Assembly: GCA_958450365.1 (NCBI GenBank)
Contig: CAUEEP010000934.1
Location: 2,191,725-2,255,724 of the forward strand
Direction of reading: 5' to 3'
DNA: 64,000 nucleotides
Origin: Mesorhabditis belari
Taxonomy: Eukaryota; Nematoda; Chromadorea; Rhabditida; Rhabditidae
This document shows positions 43,300-54,912 of the stretch, piece by piece (position 1 is the first letter of the stretch; each line of letters starts with the position of its first letter). A model generated the notes under the pieces. The model was not told where the DNA came from. It saw only the letters and a program-made list of their open reading frames with translations, and made no database searches. The position numbers and the translations under genes are program-made.

Positions 43300-44180
43300 T
43301 CAGCCGTTAAATTCAGCCGCTAACAAATGAGGGTATTTCCGGGCATCGAATCAAAAATTTTCCGGGCAACATAAAAAATTTTCTACTCAGCCAAAAAACT
43401 TGCTTTATAGCTCATTTTGTAGCCAATTTGATGTAGATTCTTATAGTAAAGCCATCTAAAACAATTTTTCGTTGAAAGTAGGAGAAAGAGGGCGAGGAAC
43501 GACTTCAGTTGACTTCGACTTCGGTCTTCGGTCGCTGTTTTCACAGAAAATTGCCCTGAATTTATTCCTCGCCCTCTTTCTTCTACTTCCAAATTGTTTT
43601 AGATGGCTTTACTTTAAGAATCTACATCAAATTGGCTACAAAATGAGCTATAAAGCAAGTTTTTTGGTTGAGTAGAAATTTTTTTCTCAGCCCCCAAAGT
43701 TTCGGTTCAAAAATGGCTATAAAAAATTTTCTACTAAACCAAAAAACTTGCCTAATAGCTCATTTTGTAGCCAATTTGATGTAGATTCTTATAGTAAAGC
43801 CATCTAAAACAATTTTTCGTTGAAAGTAGGAGAAAGAGGGCAATTCTCAAATGTGAAAACAGCGACCGAGTTCAACTGAAGTCGTTCCTCGCCCTCTTTG
43901 TTCTAGCTTTGAAAAACAAATGTTTAATGTAGCTTTACTTTAAGAAATTACATCAAATTGGCTACAAAATGAGCTATAAAGCAAGCTTTTTGGCTTAGTA
44001 GAAAATTTTTTCTCAGCCCCCAAAGTTTAGGTTCAAAAATGGCTATAAAAAATTTTCTACTCAACCAAATAAGCTAATTTGAAAAATTTATTATAAAATA
44101 TATGTATTATGATCATTTTTATGTTGATGACTTTTTGATTGGATGCCCGGGAATACCCTCATTCGTTAGTGGCTAAATTT
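43300..44180. mobile_element. 880-bp compound foldback with two inner palindromes
   Basis: Outer inverted repeat: GCTAACAAATGAGGGTATTT / CCGGGCATCGAATCAAAAA at 43,319-43,358, against TTTTTGATTGGATGCCCGGG / AATACCCTCATTCGTTAGTG at 44,129-44,168. Inside are two large palindromes (43,373-43,680 and 43,716-44,012). Each has arms containing AAAACTTGCTTTATAGCTCA and CCAATTTGATGTAGATTCTT and a centre with the GAGGAACGACTTCAGTTGA-type sequence. No transposase. Confidence 0.85.
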
Positions 44181-44255
44181 CGTCAACGACTACGACAAAC
44201 GAGCTGTAGAGCAGAGCGTAAACGGCTATGACATAAATATCTAGAATTTTTTTAG

Positions 44256-47200
44256 AACCTCAAAAAGCTCGGAGAATCTACATCGAGTGAATGTGTCGCA
44301 AGAGAATCTCGCTCAAAGTCGGCTCACCGTTTCCCCGTCAACGATCGATCGACGATTTGTGAGAACGAAGAAACAAAGCGAGAGTCCACCCGGGAAAAAG
44401 GTGAGAAGGTTCTAAAAATTAGCATATGTCTGTCACAAGAGCATAACCTGGATTACTGTAGTCCTCTCTTTCTTCCTTTCTTTCTTCTTCCTTCCTTCCT
44501 TCTTCCTTCCTTCCTTCTTCCTTCCTTCCTTCTTTCTTTCCTTTCTTCGTCCTTCCTTTCTCCTTCCTTCCTTCTTTCTTCTTCCTTGTCTTCCCTATTT
44601 CTTCTTGGGTAATAAACGAGCCGAGAGCTGTAGAGCAGAGCTGTAGAGCAGAGCTGTAGAGCAGAGAGCTGTAGAGCAGAGAGCTGTAGAGCAGAGAGCT
44701 GTAGAGCAGAGAGCTGTAGAGCAGAGAGCTGTAGAGCAGAGAGCTGTAGAGCAGAGAGCTGTAGAGCAGAGAGCTGTAGAGCAGAGAGCTGTAGAGCAGA
44801 GCTGTAGAGCATCTGCCCGGTAAGCAGAAAGTCTTGGTTCAATTCCCCCTCGGTCCCAAATTCTTTACCATTCATTTCTTTACTTGAAGTACTGGAAGTA
44901 CTTTGGTTACTGTCATACTAACCTGGCCCAGGAACCGACCCTGATCTTCCCAGAGGCCAAGAGAGCCCTTTTTCCACTCTTGATGTACTTCACGATGCTA
45001 GGGTACGATAAATATCAACTTTACAGGTTACTGTAGCATACGATCACCCACGGGATATGGTAGACGCTTTAAAATGATGTCCTCACGGGTTACTGTAACA
45101 TACAATTGTCTCACAGGTTACGGTAGATGCTTTAAAGTCTTACGGTAGACGTAGGGTTACGGTAGGGTACGGTAGACGCTTTAACGTGACTTAAAAGACA
45201 CTGGTAGACGCTTAGAAGCCTTACGGTAGACGTAGGGTTACGGTAGATGCTTTAAAGCCTTACGGTAGACGTAAGATTACGGTAGGGTTACATTAGAAGC
45301 TTTAAAGTCAGGAGCAGTGATGCTCCAACCGATCCCAGACACAAGACACGAGTAGTAATCCAGGACCAGACCCGTATCAAAGTCAGATCCAAGGCCAAAC
45401 CGATCCTATCGAGGCCAAACCAAATCCCAGGCCATTCTGGATATCACATGACCCAGTGAACTCATTTTTGACTTGGATCGTCTTAGATCGACACTAACTT
45501 TCAGATAAACCTACCTTAGTCCATAAGTTTAACAAATTGCAATCTTTTTCCCTTTCCAATCTTATGATTTGTTGCTTTAAAGTGACGCTGACATGACTTG
45601 ACGTTTAGAGTTATGTCTTGAGCTTCTCTTGAGCTTTGTCTTGAGCTTCTCTTGAGCTTTGTCTTGAGCTTCTCTTGAGCTTTGTCTTGAGCTTCTCTTG
45701 AGCTTTGTCTTGAGCTTCTCTTGAGCTTTGTCTTGAGCTTCTCTTGAGCTTTGTCTTGAGCTTCTCTTGAGCTTTGTCTTGAGCTTCTCTTGAGCTTTGT
45801 CTTGAGCTTCTCTTCAGTTTTCTCTTCAGCTTCTCTTCAGCTTTCTCTTCAGCTTTCTCTTCAGCTTTCTCTTGAGCCTTCTCTTGAGCTTTCTCTTGAG
45901 CTTCTCTTGAGCTTCAGCCTCCCCTTCAGCCTCCCCTTCAGCCTCCCCTTCAGCCTCCTCTTCAACCAACTCCTTTCCATCCAACCTTCAATGCTCCCAT
46001 CAATGTCTTGCTCATCATTTCCCTCAAAATAATCGTAAATCTTCACCGATTGCCTTCTCTTTTGTGACTTTTAACCAAAAAAAACCCGCCAAATGGCCTC
46101 ATTCGATCACTCGGCTCTTTTAGCGACTCTTTTAAAACCCCTTTTCTCATTTTTCCAATTCTACTCAATTCCCAATCATTGATTATCCATTTTCAACATT
46201 TTCCATTAAAATAAAAACCATTTTTTGTGGTTTTCCCACTTGCGGGACTCGAACCCAGCCCTTACCATGGTTGATCGTTTTGTAGACAACCGTTCTATCC
46301 ACTGCGCTATAAATGAAAGATCTTGTTTTTAAGATTTCATAAAAAATGACTAAAAAATAATGTTTTCTGACTTCCAGAATGGAAAAAAAAGCTACGAATT
46401 TCCTTGAAAAACAGCTCTTTAAACCGTTTAGCTCGATGAACTGAGATCGTTGAGTTTTTTGCCTGGGAAAACGCCAAAAAGACTAGGAAACTTTCTTTTT
46501 GGCTTTCCTGGAGGGCACAACACAAGGTTTTTTCGAGAAAACTACTCATAAGAGACCCCCAGTTCGTAAGTCTAAGTACTCACCTTTAGTACCCCTCGGC
46601 CTCCCCTCCACCCCTTTCAACTGTCCCCAGTCAACTTTTCCCCAACTTTTCCCTTCTCTGTGCCATCCAGCATTTATTTTTAGCTACTTTTTACGAAAAG
46701 TTTCTTGGTTAAAAGAGCGAATTTTTAAGTGAAGTCATTTTAACGACTTTCAACCACTTTTAAAACCTCTCAATTTATAAAATTCTGAATTATTTTGATT
46801 CTGTGCACTCCAGCATTACTTATTTTTTTTGGAAATTCTTTTGATTTCAATACCCAGCTAGAACTACAGCGTAGAACTGTATTTCAATGAGCATCGATCA
46901 ACCAAAATTGAAATTTCAACTCAATTTTCATCTACTAGCCGTCTTGAGGGTAAATAAATTTAAAAACTGAATTTGCATATGTTTTAGTTTACATTTATCT
47001 TTAGAATGGTCTCTTCTCACTTCGACGTGGGCGTAAAGGGAAAGAGAAACGGAAACAGTCGCAGATTATTGTAAGTTTCGAAAAGATTTGTAGAAATTAA
47101 GTAGAAAGGTTTACGATTGTTTATATTAGAGTTAAATATTGATATTTATTGATTCTCTTTAGGAAAACAGCGCTTTGGTTGGTGATCATCACTCGTCCTC

Positions 47201-50200
47201 TTCGCACAATGGTTCCACCAAGCAAAGCCTCTACGACTCGCCCCCTTCAACGGCTAATGGTCAGCAGAGAGATACTGTACTTCTAAGTCTACCCTAATCC
47301 CTCGCCTACAGCCCTGACCTACTGTAGCCCTGGCCTACAGCCCTGGCCTGCTGTAGCCCGCTTTCGATTACCCATTGCTGAATATTTATATGATCGAATC
47401 CTAGAATTACCAGGTTTCCCTGGAATCCTAGAATTGCTAGAATCCTAGAATCCTAGTTTGCTAGAATCCTAGATTGCTAGAATCCTAGAATTGCTAGAAG
47501 CCTAGAATTGCCTGAACCCTCAGTTATCCCAATCTTGGCCCTAAAGCTAATCCTTGCCCAACCTGGCACTTCAGCTCAAGTTACCCAAGACAAAGCTAGG
47601 GTCAGTCTAGCTTCATAGTATACCAGATAATTCCCTACTAGCTAGAAACAGGAGTCGATATCTTTCTTCTCAAACAGGACTGTTCTTAAACTGTTTGAGG
47701 CCAAGCCAAGCCAAACCAAAGCCAAGCCAAACCAAAGCCAAGCCAAGTCAAACCAAAGCCAAACCAAAGCCAAGCCAAGTCAAACCAAAGCCAAGCCAAA
47801 CCAAAGCCAAGCCAAGTCAAACCAAAGCCAAGCCAAACCAAAGCCAAGCCAAACCAAAGCCAAGCCAAGTCAAACCAAAGCCAAGCCAAACCAAAGCCAA
47901 GCCAAGTCAAACCAAAGCCAAGCCAAACCAAAGCCAAGCCAAAGCCAAGCCAAGTCAAACCAAAGCCAAGCCAAACCAAAGCCAAGCCAAACCAAAGCCA
48001 AGCCAAGTCAAACCAAAGCCAAGCCAAACCAAAGCCAAGCCAAACCAAAGCCAAGTCAAACCAAAGTCAAGCCAAACCAAAGCCAAGTCAAACCAAAGTC
48101 AAGCCAGACCAAAGCCAGGCTAGGCCAAAACCAGGCTAGGCCAAAGCCAGGCTAGGCCAAAGCCAAACCAAATCCAAGCCATCAATCAATATGGCCTAGC
48201 TAGCTATGGCTTTTGATAAGCTATATTTAACTTTTTTCTTGACTTTTGCCTTTCTAGTATGTTAAAATCACAAGCTACTGTTTTTTTAATGTTTTCTTTG
48301 AGTAATTTGTTTTATTCACTTAACAACAACTTAACAACTTTACAACAAAATTCGCAACAAATTTAAACAACCAGAAGCTTGATGAGTGATTTCCGTGATC
48401 GATACGTTGCCAACAATTCCTTGAGCTCTTCTTCAGCATTGAGAATGGGACAAGAAAGATATTCAGTTAATAGCTCGAGGCTTTATGGCCTTGGCTTATT
48501 GCCTGGCCTAGCATTGTCTGGCCTAGCATTGCCTGACCTAGCATTGCCTAGCCTAGCATTGCCTAGCCTAGCATTGCCTGGCCTAGCCTAGCATTGCCTG
48601 GTCTAGCCTAGCATTGCCTGGCCTAGCATTGCCTGGCCTCGAAATTCTCTAGGTCAGCCAAAAACCAAACCATATGCATGGCTTATGATCTGGCTTTGAA
48701 CTGGCTTTGCCCTGACTTTGCCCTAGCTTGACTAGCCATAACTTCTGGCTTTTTGAAACAAAACCCATCCCACCTCATTTCCCAGCAATTTTATCGGTTC
48801 TTTTGAGACGAAAATTGACTCTTCTTGTCGGATTTCACCATTCCATTCTCTCCCCTCCATTTTTCTCCAAAAGCGATTCCATTTCCGTTTTTTTTCCCTT
48901 TCAGAGCTGCACAAAGCTTTTAATGGGGGTTTCTTTTAGGGAAAGGCAAACCTTTTACACATCATTTCGTCAGTACTGAACGATTTTTGAGTGTTGATTT
49001 GGTTATTATCCAAGTACCAATTACCCAAATTCGCTTACTTTCATCTATAGGCTTTTAAAATAGACTGATCTCATTTCAGACTACAATATATTTCTTTCTG
49101 GAACGCACTGGAGCGCATGCACAAAAGAAAAACCTTTTTTCAGAGATGTGGAATGATGTGACTCGTTCGTGGCATCCAGCCGTTGTCTCACCCTCACAAG
49201 GCGGCACTGCTTCGAGTTCGACCTCGATGCACGCCTCTGTGAAGAATATCTTTCAGATATTCAGGTGAATTATGGATTTGTATCAGATTCGGATAGATAA
49301 TCATAGAAATACGTTGACATTGACGTTGACGTTGACGTTGACGTATCCATTGCTCACGTTGACATATCCATTCCTTTTTCAGGCCCTCCCGCTCGCGCTC
49401 GACCCACCAAAATGAAGCGATGCTTGTGAGTCGAGTGATGTGCCCGACGAGTCAAACGGTTTGTAGATCTAGATATGTTCTTTTTAACGGCTCTTTTTAA
49501 AGATATTAGCCGTTTTAGGGGAAATTCCCTTGAAATGTAAAGATATTCAGTTGTTTAATTGATTTTGTGGGAAATTCCTTTGAAATGTAAAGATATTCAA
49601 TCTACTCGACGTGTAAAGAGGATTGCTCGTAGCTATTCGACCAAAAGCGTCGATTAATCAAGTAAAAAAGGGGGTGGGACAAATGCGACCTTTTTTTTGC
49701 GCACCTGGACATTTGCGCACCTTTTTTTTTTGCTGGAAAAGGCCTTAGGAAAGGCTGTAGAGCTTCAAAAATGTTTTCACAGAAGGGAATCGTATGCGTA
49801 GATTCCGAATTTCGACAAATCACACCTCGCTGACACGTCAAATTTGGGCTAAAAGGCAAAAACTACGCAACTTAACGCTTTTCCGCAGTTTTTGACTTTT
49901 AGTCCAAATTTGACGTGTCAGCGAGGTCTGATTTGTCGAAATTCGGAATCTACGCATATGATTCCCTTCTGTGAAAACATTTTTGAAGCTCTACGACCTT
50001 GATTTTTCTGAATCTTGATAAATATAAATCGGATCACTGAAACGGGCGCCCAAAAACAGTGCAAGAACTTTTGTAGATAGTGGATGAGTGAAGCTAGATG
50101 TCTTTTGAATCTTTCACTTTTTAGGTGGGCGATTTCACTCAGTTGAGACGAAGACGACCTCGGTCGGCGCATTTCGACCCGAACACCCTTGTGCTGCCGA

Positions 50201-53200
50201 AAGCTGAGGTAGGCTTGTGAATTGATGAATTGAGAGTTCTGGTTTATGTCCAGGTAATGTCCAGATGATGTTACAACCAAAGCCAAATCCAAATCTGGTT
50301 TAACTAGGCCAGAAGTTAGCTTCAAGTCAAGCTGAACTAGACCTAGAACTAGAACTAGAACTAGAAGTAGACCTAGAACTAGAACTGGAACTAGATCTAG
50401 AACTAGAACTAGAACTAGATCTAGATCTAGAAACTCCAAACCGAACCTAATTCCATCTTCGTTTTCTTAGCCGTCTACAGCGTCCACGGCGTCTTAGCGT
50501 TTTCCAGAAAAAAAACTAACAAAAAAAGAAATTTGTGGGAGAGAATGAGACGAAAAAGCGACGCAAATTAGATGCAAATAGGAACGTAACGTAATTTTTG
50601 AAAGAAACTGACACAACGATTTCTTTCAGGAGATCCCACAGCAAAATGTCGACGATTTGTACACAAGAATCGAGAAATTGGGCGAGGGAAGCTATGCCAC
50701 AGTGTACAAATGTGAATCCAAGTGAGTAGAGAGGATTTTTTTAAGCTTTCAGACGAGCTTTCAGACTTGACGGCGCACTCGTCGCACTTAAAGAGATCAA
50801 GTTGCAATTTCAAGAAGGCCTACCATTCACAGCAATAAGAGAGGTACGGTAGAAGGGAGGGGGTTATAGAATGCCAGCTATCCAGAGCTACGATCTGGAG
50901 ATTGTAGCTCTGGATAGCTGAGACTAGGCCAGAGCAGTAAGAACAGGATCTAACTGGAACACAGAACAGTTGTAGACAAAGTAGACAGGATCTTGCTGGA
51001 ACACAGAACAGTTGTAGACGAGTTTGTCGACACAGAATAGTTGTAGACGAGTTTGTAGACACAGAACAGTTTGTTTTACAAAGTAATCAAAGCTCTATAA
51101 AAGTCTCAAAGTCAGATCCTTATTCTACGATCTACTAGGGGCAGAGCAGCCATGTACTTCCATTCTTTCAGTACTCCCAATTCATTCAGTACTATCCATC
51201 CATCCAGTACTATCCATTCCTCAGTACTATCCATTCTTCAGTACTATCCATTCTTCAGTCCTATCCATCCATTCAATACTCCCAATTCATCTCCTCCATT
51301 CAGGCCTCTTTACTGAAAACGTTACGACACGCGAACATCGTCTGTCTTCATGACATTTTTTATCAACATGATCAACTGACTTTTGTTTTTGAGTACATGG
51401 TGAGAGAAATAGAAATAGTTCGATATTTTTTGGATCAATTTTAGACCCTTGACCTGGCAAAGCACTTGGAGATTTACCCGGATGGTCTGGAAACATTTCA
51501 AATCAAGCTCTTACTGTATCAACTGTTGCGTGGATTAACGTTTTGCCATCAGAAGAAGATCTTGCACAGGTGGGAGCTGAACTCTTATCCAAGCTGGACT
51601 CTTATCCAAGCTGGACTCTTATCCAAGCTGGACTCTTATCCAAGCTGGATAAGAGTTATCTGGAGGATTGGCTGCCTGGGACTGCCAACTCAAGCCAGCC
51701 TTGTTCTAAACTGGTTAAGCAGGGCTAGTGCAAGTCCTAGTCTTGTCTGGTCTTGCCTGGTCTTGCCTGGTCTTGCCTGGCCTGTCCTAGATCTTGCCTG
51801 GCCTGTCCTGGTCTTATCAGAAAGCATTTACAAGCACTTGTTAGGTCACTGATCTCTGCCCGGTCACTGATCGACTAATCCTTAAACGAACTCCAGCTTT
51901 TCAGAGATCTCAAACCGCAAAACATTCTCCTCAACGAGAGAGGCGAGCTGAAATTGGCTGATTTCGGGCTTGCTCGAGCGAAAAGTGTTCCTAGTCGAAC
52001 GTACTCCCATGAGGTGGTCACTTTATGGTATCGTCCACCGGATGTCCTGTTAGGCAGCACGAATTATTCGACCTCTTTGGACATGTGGTAAGTGTGGTGT
52101 AAGGTGTAAAGGGTTTGTCTATCCATAAAGTTATTCGCACTTGCTTAAGCATGGTATTGTAGTCCAGTCCAGTAATCCAGTAGTCCAGTCCAGTAGTCCA
52201 GCTAGGTCATCAGGATTCCCTGGTAGTTTAATAAACTGGTCATAGACCATGAGGTCGCTTTCAAGATTGGTCCTACTAATTGATAAGTGCTAATGGTCCT
52301 CAGAGGTCCTTGTGACAACTTGCTTGGTCAACTTGCTTGGTCCATTCCATTCCTTGTGACAACTTGCTTGGTCCATTCCATTCCTTGTGACAACTTGCTT
52401 GCTCTGATGCACACAATATTTTCTCGTCGCAACAGTCTTCAATACTGTAACGATTTCTCAGGCTTGTTGGCCTGAGACTCTCAGGCTTGACTCTACATTA
52501 ACTCTAACTGCTAGAGGATAGAGTATAGCAGGTAGAGTATAGCAGGTAGAGTATAACAGTTAGAGTATATCAGTTAGAGCTTAACAGCTAGAGCATAGCA
52601 GCTAGAGTTGCTTTAGAGTCTAACGAGCCAGGGAAATAGTTACAGTACCCTTTAACACTGAATTTAACACTGAATTTCTTAAGGGGTGTCGGTTGTATCA
52701 TGGCCGAGATGTGCACTGGGCGAGCGCTTTTTCCCGGTAGTCGAGATGTAGCCGATCAACTGCACACAATATTCTCGATTCGCGGCACACCCGATACAAC
52801 GAGTTGGCCTCAGGTTCGGCATTTTATAGATTACCGGTTTACCAGCCATACCAGCCAAGCTTTTCCCCAGAATCATTTGCTACAGTTTCTGTGCCTTTCA
52901 GGTCCTCCAACTGCCCCACTACAATCCGGTCATCTATCCGCCGAAAGACGAGTTGACGTGGATAAAGGTTTGATACTGTATACCCTAGCTACCGTATTCT
53001 ACAGTAACCTTGGTTATCGTATACCCTAGCTACCGTATTCTACAGTAACCTTGGTTATCGTATACCCTAGCTACCGTATTCTACAGTAACCTTGGTTATC
53101 GTATACCCTAGCTACCGTATTCTACAGTAACCTTGGTTATCGTATACCCTAGCTACCGTATTCTACAGTAAACCGTAACTACCGTATACCCTAAACATAG

Positions 53201-53877
53201 GAAAAAAATGGTCAAATTTACTCAAAACGGCTTAAAACTCGATTCTGCAGTTCCCCAGTAACCTCAAAAGCTTTCAGGTTCATTCCTCTCTTTTCCGACT
53301 CCACAACGGACTTGATTTGCTTTCCCTATTGTTACAGGTGAGTGCAGAGGAAAGGTCAGGCATTAGACAGTCTAATGCCTGGTCTAAAAGGGCCAGTCAG
53401 ACCTGGACTGGCTTAGAGCTCAGCCTAGAGCTCAGCCTAGAGCTCGGCCTAGAGCTCGGCCTAGAGCTCAGCCTAGAGCTCAGCTGCAAGAACACTTTGC
53501 CGAGGGACTTGCAAGGACTCCTAGAGCTTGTAAAGGCCAGCAGGCTAGGCCAGTGTCTGACTCTATGTCTGTCTGACTCCTCGGACAGCTCTGGTTTTAA
53601 CAGCGCTGGCTTCGATGTTCTAAAATGATCGGGTTCAAGCCTGGCTGCTGCCAGGATCGGCCGAAGACCAGCCTCGATTACAGTAGCTCTACCTCGACTA
53701 CAGTAGCTCTACCTCGATTACAGTAGCTCAAAATTCCAGTTAAACCCCTCCGCCCGTGTCTCTGCCTCCCTCGCTCTTCTCCATCCATTCTTCTCCGCTT
53801 TACCCCCGTCAATTCATCTCCTTCAACCATCCCAATCGATTTTTGTCCTCCCGGAGCTGCAGGGATTGCGAAGATAA
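44256..53877 (+). CDS. PFTAIRE-type cyclin-dependent kinase (CDK14/Eip63E family), 5' incomplete
   Basis: Exons: 44256-44400, 47005-47070, 47163-47259, 49144-49264, 49383-49458, 50125-50208, 50630-50721, 50765-50843, 51304-51399, 51445-51569, 51905-52087, 52684-52813, 52902-52967, 53278-53337, 53740-53877. Phases agree; 518 residues without the missing first exon (44,256 begins in mid-codon). The N-terminal 200 residues are Ser/Arg-rich ([33 protein letters not shown]) as in CDK14-18. The kinase domain has the P-loop [14 protein letters not shown], the VALKEIK lysine, the cyclin-binding helix [13 protein letters not shown], the catalytic loop [33 protein letters not shown] and [18 protein letters not shown] kinases bind cyclin Y at membranes and act in Wnt/LRP phosphorylation and in neurons; that role is inferred from the family. 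One acceptor is TTAAG (52,683) rather than CAG/TAG. Introns are packed with minisatellites, foldbacks and tRNA-like relics. Confidence 0.9.
44618..44812. repeat. 15-bp array GAGCTGTAGAGCAGA leading into a tRNA 3' half
   Basis: About 13 copies of GAGCTGTAGAGCAGA (12- and 15-bp forms). Each unit looks like a tRNA D-stem pair (GAGC..AGAGC). The last copy continues directly into the tRNA-like sequence at 44,800-44,862. Confidence 0.9.
44795..44862 (+). tRNA. tRNA-like 3' half, possibly Thr(GGT)
   Basis: After a D-arm-like GAGCTGTAGAGC comes a perfect 5-bp stem TCTGC-CCGGTAA-GCAGA, an AAGTC variable region and a T-arm TTGGTTCAATTCCCC, then GGTCCCA. The 5' acceptor strand is not adjacent; TGGG at 44,607 lies on the far side of the repeat array. 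Position 33 is C rather than U, so the molecule is probably non-functional. Confidence 0.45.
45610..45965. repeat. 23-bp minisatellite CTTGAGCTTTGT
   Basis: About nine copies of CTTGAGCTTCTC-TTGAGCTTTGT, drifting into CTTCAGCTTTCT and CCTTCAGCCTCC units. It lies in the kinase intron 44,401-47,004. Confidence 0.9.
46236..46318 (-). tRNA. tRNA-like sequence in kinase intron, probable relic
   Basis: The minus strand has D-arm-like AGCGCAGTGGATAGAAC, an anticodon arm GTTGT-CTACAAA-ACGAT (loop would give ACA) and a T-arm GGGTTCGAGTCCC. The variable region is long and the acceptor stem pairs only partly, so function is doubtful. Confidence 0.4.
47692..48185. repeat. CCAAGCCAAACCAAAG minisatellite
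   Basis: 5/6-bp blocks (AAGCC, AAACC, AAGTC) in a higher-order pattern of about 60 bp. Open frames of 122-142 codons on both strands are artefacts (Gly-Leu-Ala-Trp / Lys-Pro-Ser-Gln). Confidence 0.95.
48379..48480 (+). other. Possible alternative first exon of the kinase
   Basis: An ATG-started stretch, [19 protein letters not shown] followed by [15 protein letters not shown], has protein-like composition and lies in the kinase intron 47,260-49,143, before a repeat that destroys the frame. No donor in the phase needed by the next exon (49,144) is convincing, so this is only a candidate. Confidence 0.25.
48480..48645. repeat. GCCTGGCCTAGCATT minisatellite
   Basis: About ten copies of CTAGCATTGCCTGGC. 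Confidence 0.9.
49662..49998. mobile_element. About 330-bp palindromic element in kinase intron
   Basis: Arms AGCTTCAAAAATGTTTTCAC and AATTTCGACAAATCA plus CTCGCTGACACGTCAAATTT mirror each other around a centre near 49,868. The left flank adds GGGACAAATGCGACC and TTTGCGCACC, shared with the element at 57,119. Confidence 0.8.
50330..50432. repeat. CTAGAACTAGAA repeat
   Basis: 6-bp AGAACT units with AGATCT variants in the kinase intron 50,209-50,629. Confidence 0.85.
52500..52620. repeat. TAGAGTATAGCAGG repeat
   Basis: About seven degenerate copies of GGTAGAGTATAGCA in the intron before kinase exon 52,684. Confidence 0.8.
52975..53180. repeat. About 42-bp minisatellite starting at a splice donor
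   Basis: Five copies of TATACCCTAGCTACCGTATT-CTACAGTAACCTTGGTTATCG begin within 10 bp of the donor of the kinase exon ending at 52,967. The copies are nearly identical, so the expansion is recent. Confidence 0.95.
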
Positions 53878-53964
53878 CAGATTTCCCGATTGATTCCAAG
53901 AAAATTGGTCCGCAAGGACAATCAATAGGACAATCAATATTTTTCCCATTAACAATCTAACTTT

Positions 53965-54100
53965 GCCCATGAATTTCTTGGTCTACAGTTCTCCAATTGA
54001 AACAATTTTGGTAACATTGAATTTGTCACGTTTTCCTCTATTGATTGATACCAAAATCGCTTCAATTGAACAGTTGTACGCCAAGAAACTCAAGGTCAAA
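53965..54100. mobile_element. Short imperfect palindrome (MITE-like)
   Basis: AATTTCTTGGTCTACAGTTC / TCCAATTGAAACAATTTTGG on the left pairs with CCAAAATCGCTTCAATTGAA / CAGTTGTACGCCAAGAAACT on the right, just after the kinase stop codon. Confidence 0.55.
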
Positions 54101-54296
54101 GTTTGCCGATGGCAAAAGGGGTGATGACCTATTGTACCTATTTGTTCTCTATTTGTTAGATGTACTAAACCTACAGTAATCCTGAAGTACGGTACTGCTA
54201 AAGAGCTACAGTACTGCTAAAGAGCTACAGTACTGCTAAAGAACTACAGTACTGCCCTGTAGCTATCCAGCACAAGAATCACCAAGCTTCAGGGTT

Positions 54297-54585
54297 TACC
54301 GTATTTCTTCGAATAGAAGACCGGGTAAAGAGTATCATCGCGTACTCCTGCGTAGCAGCCCTTTTTAAAATTTCTTTTCTGCATAAAAGCTTTCAATCAA
54401 GTGCTATACAGCTGGAAAATGGCTCAAAAATCTGTTAGCTCATGTGGTATTTTTGAGCCATTTTCCAGCCCTCTAGCACTTGATTGAAAGCTTTTATGCA
54501 GAAAAGAAATTTTAAAAAGGGCTGCTACGCAGGAGTACGCGATGATACACTTTACCCGGTCTTCTATTTGAACAAATACGGTATT
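54297..54585. mobile_element. 288-bp near-perfect palindromic element
   Basis: Ends ACCGTATTTCTTCGAATAGA / AGACCGGGTAAAG and their complement (CTTTACCCGGTCTTCTATTT-GAACAAATACGGT). The arms also contain TACTCCTGCGTAGCAGCCCT and GCATAAAAGCTTTCAATCAA. The centre is near 54,440. Confidence 0.85.
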
Positions 54586-54912
54586 CATATTCAATTTGTA
54601 CATAGAATTTGATCGAATCTCGTGTCACAAAACGGGTCATCCTTTTTGTTCCGAATCACAATCACAATCAGCTTTCTATAATGTGCCAAAAATTTTCGTC
54701 TTTTCGTCTTTCCCTCATTTATATCATTTATTTTATGATAAATTTTGGAAAAACCTATTTTACTGCTTGCTTTTTATTTATTAAAACAATTAAACAAACA
54801 ATAAACAACATACCGTAAATACTGTAATTGGACCCCGCCCTCATAACGATGGTGCGGAGTGTTGCGTAGTCTAGCTTTGAACGAGTTTTTCTCGACACTG
54901 GTTTATGCTACA

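Noticed and set aside
47686..48123. Frames of 122 and 142 codons on opposite strands
   Set aside because: Both are translations of the AAGCC/AAACC minisatellite.
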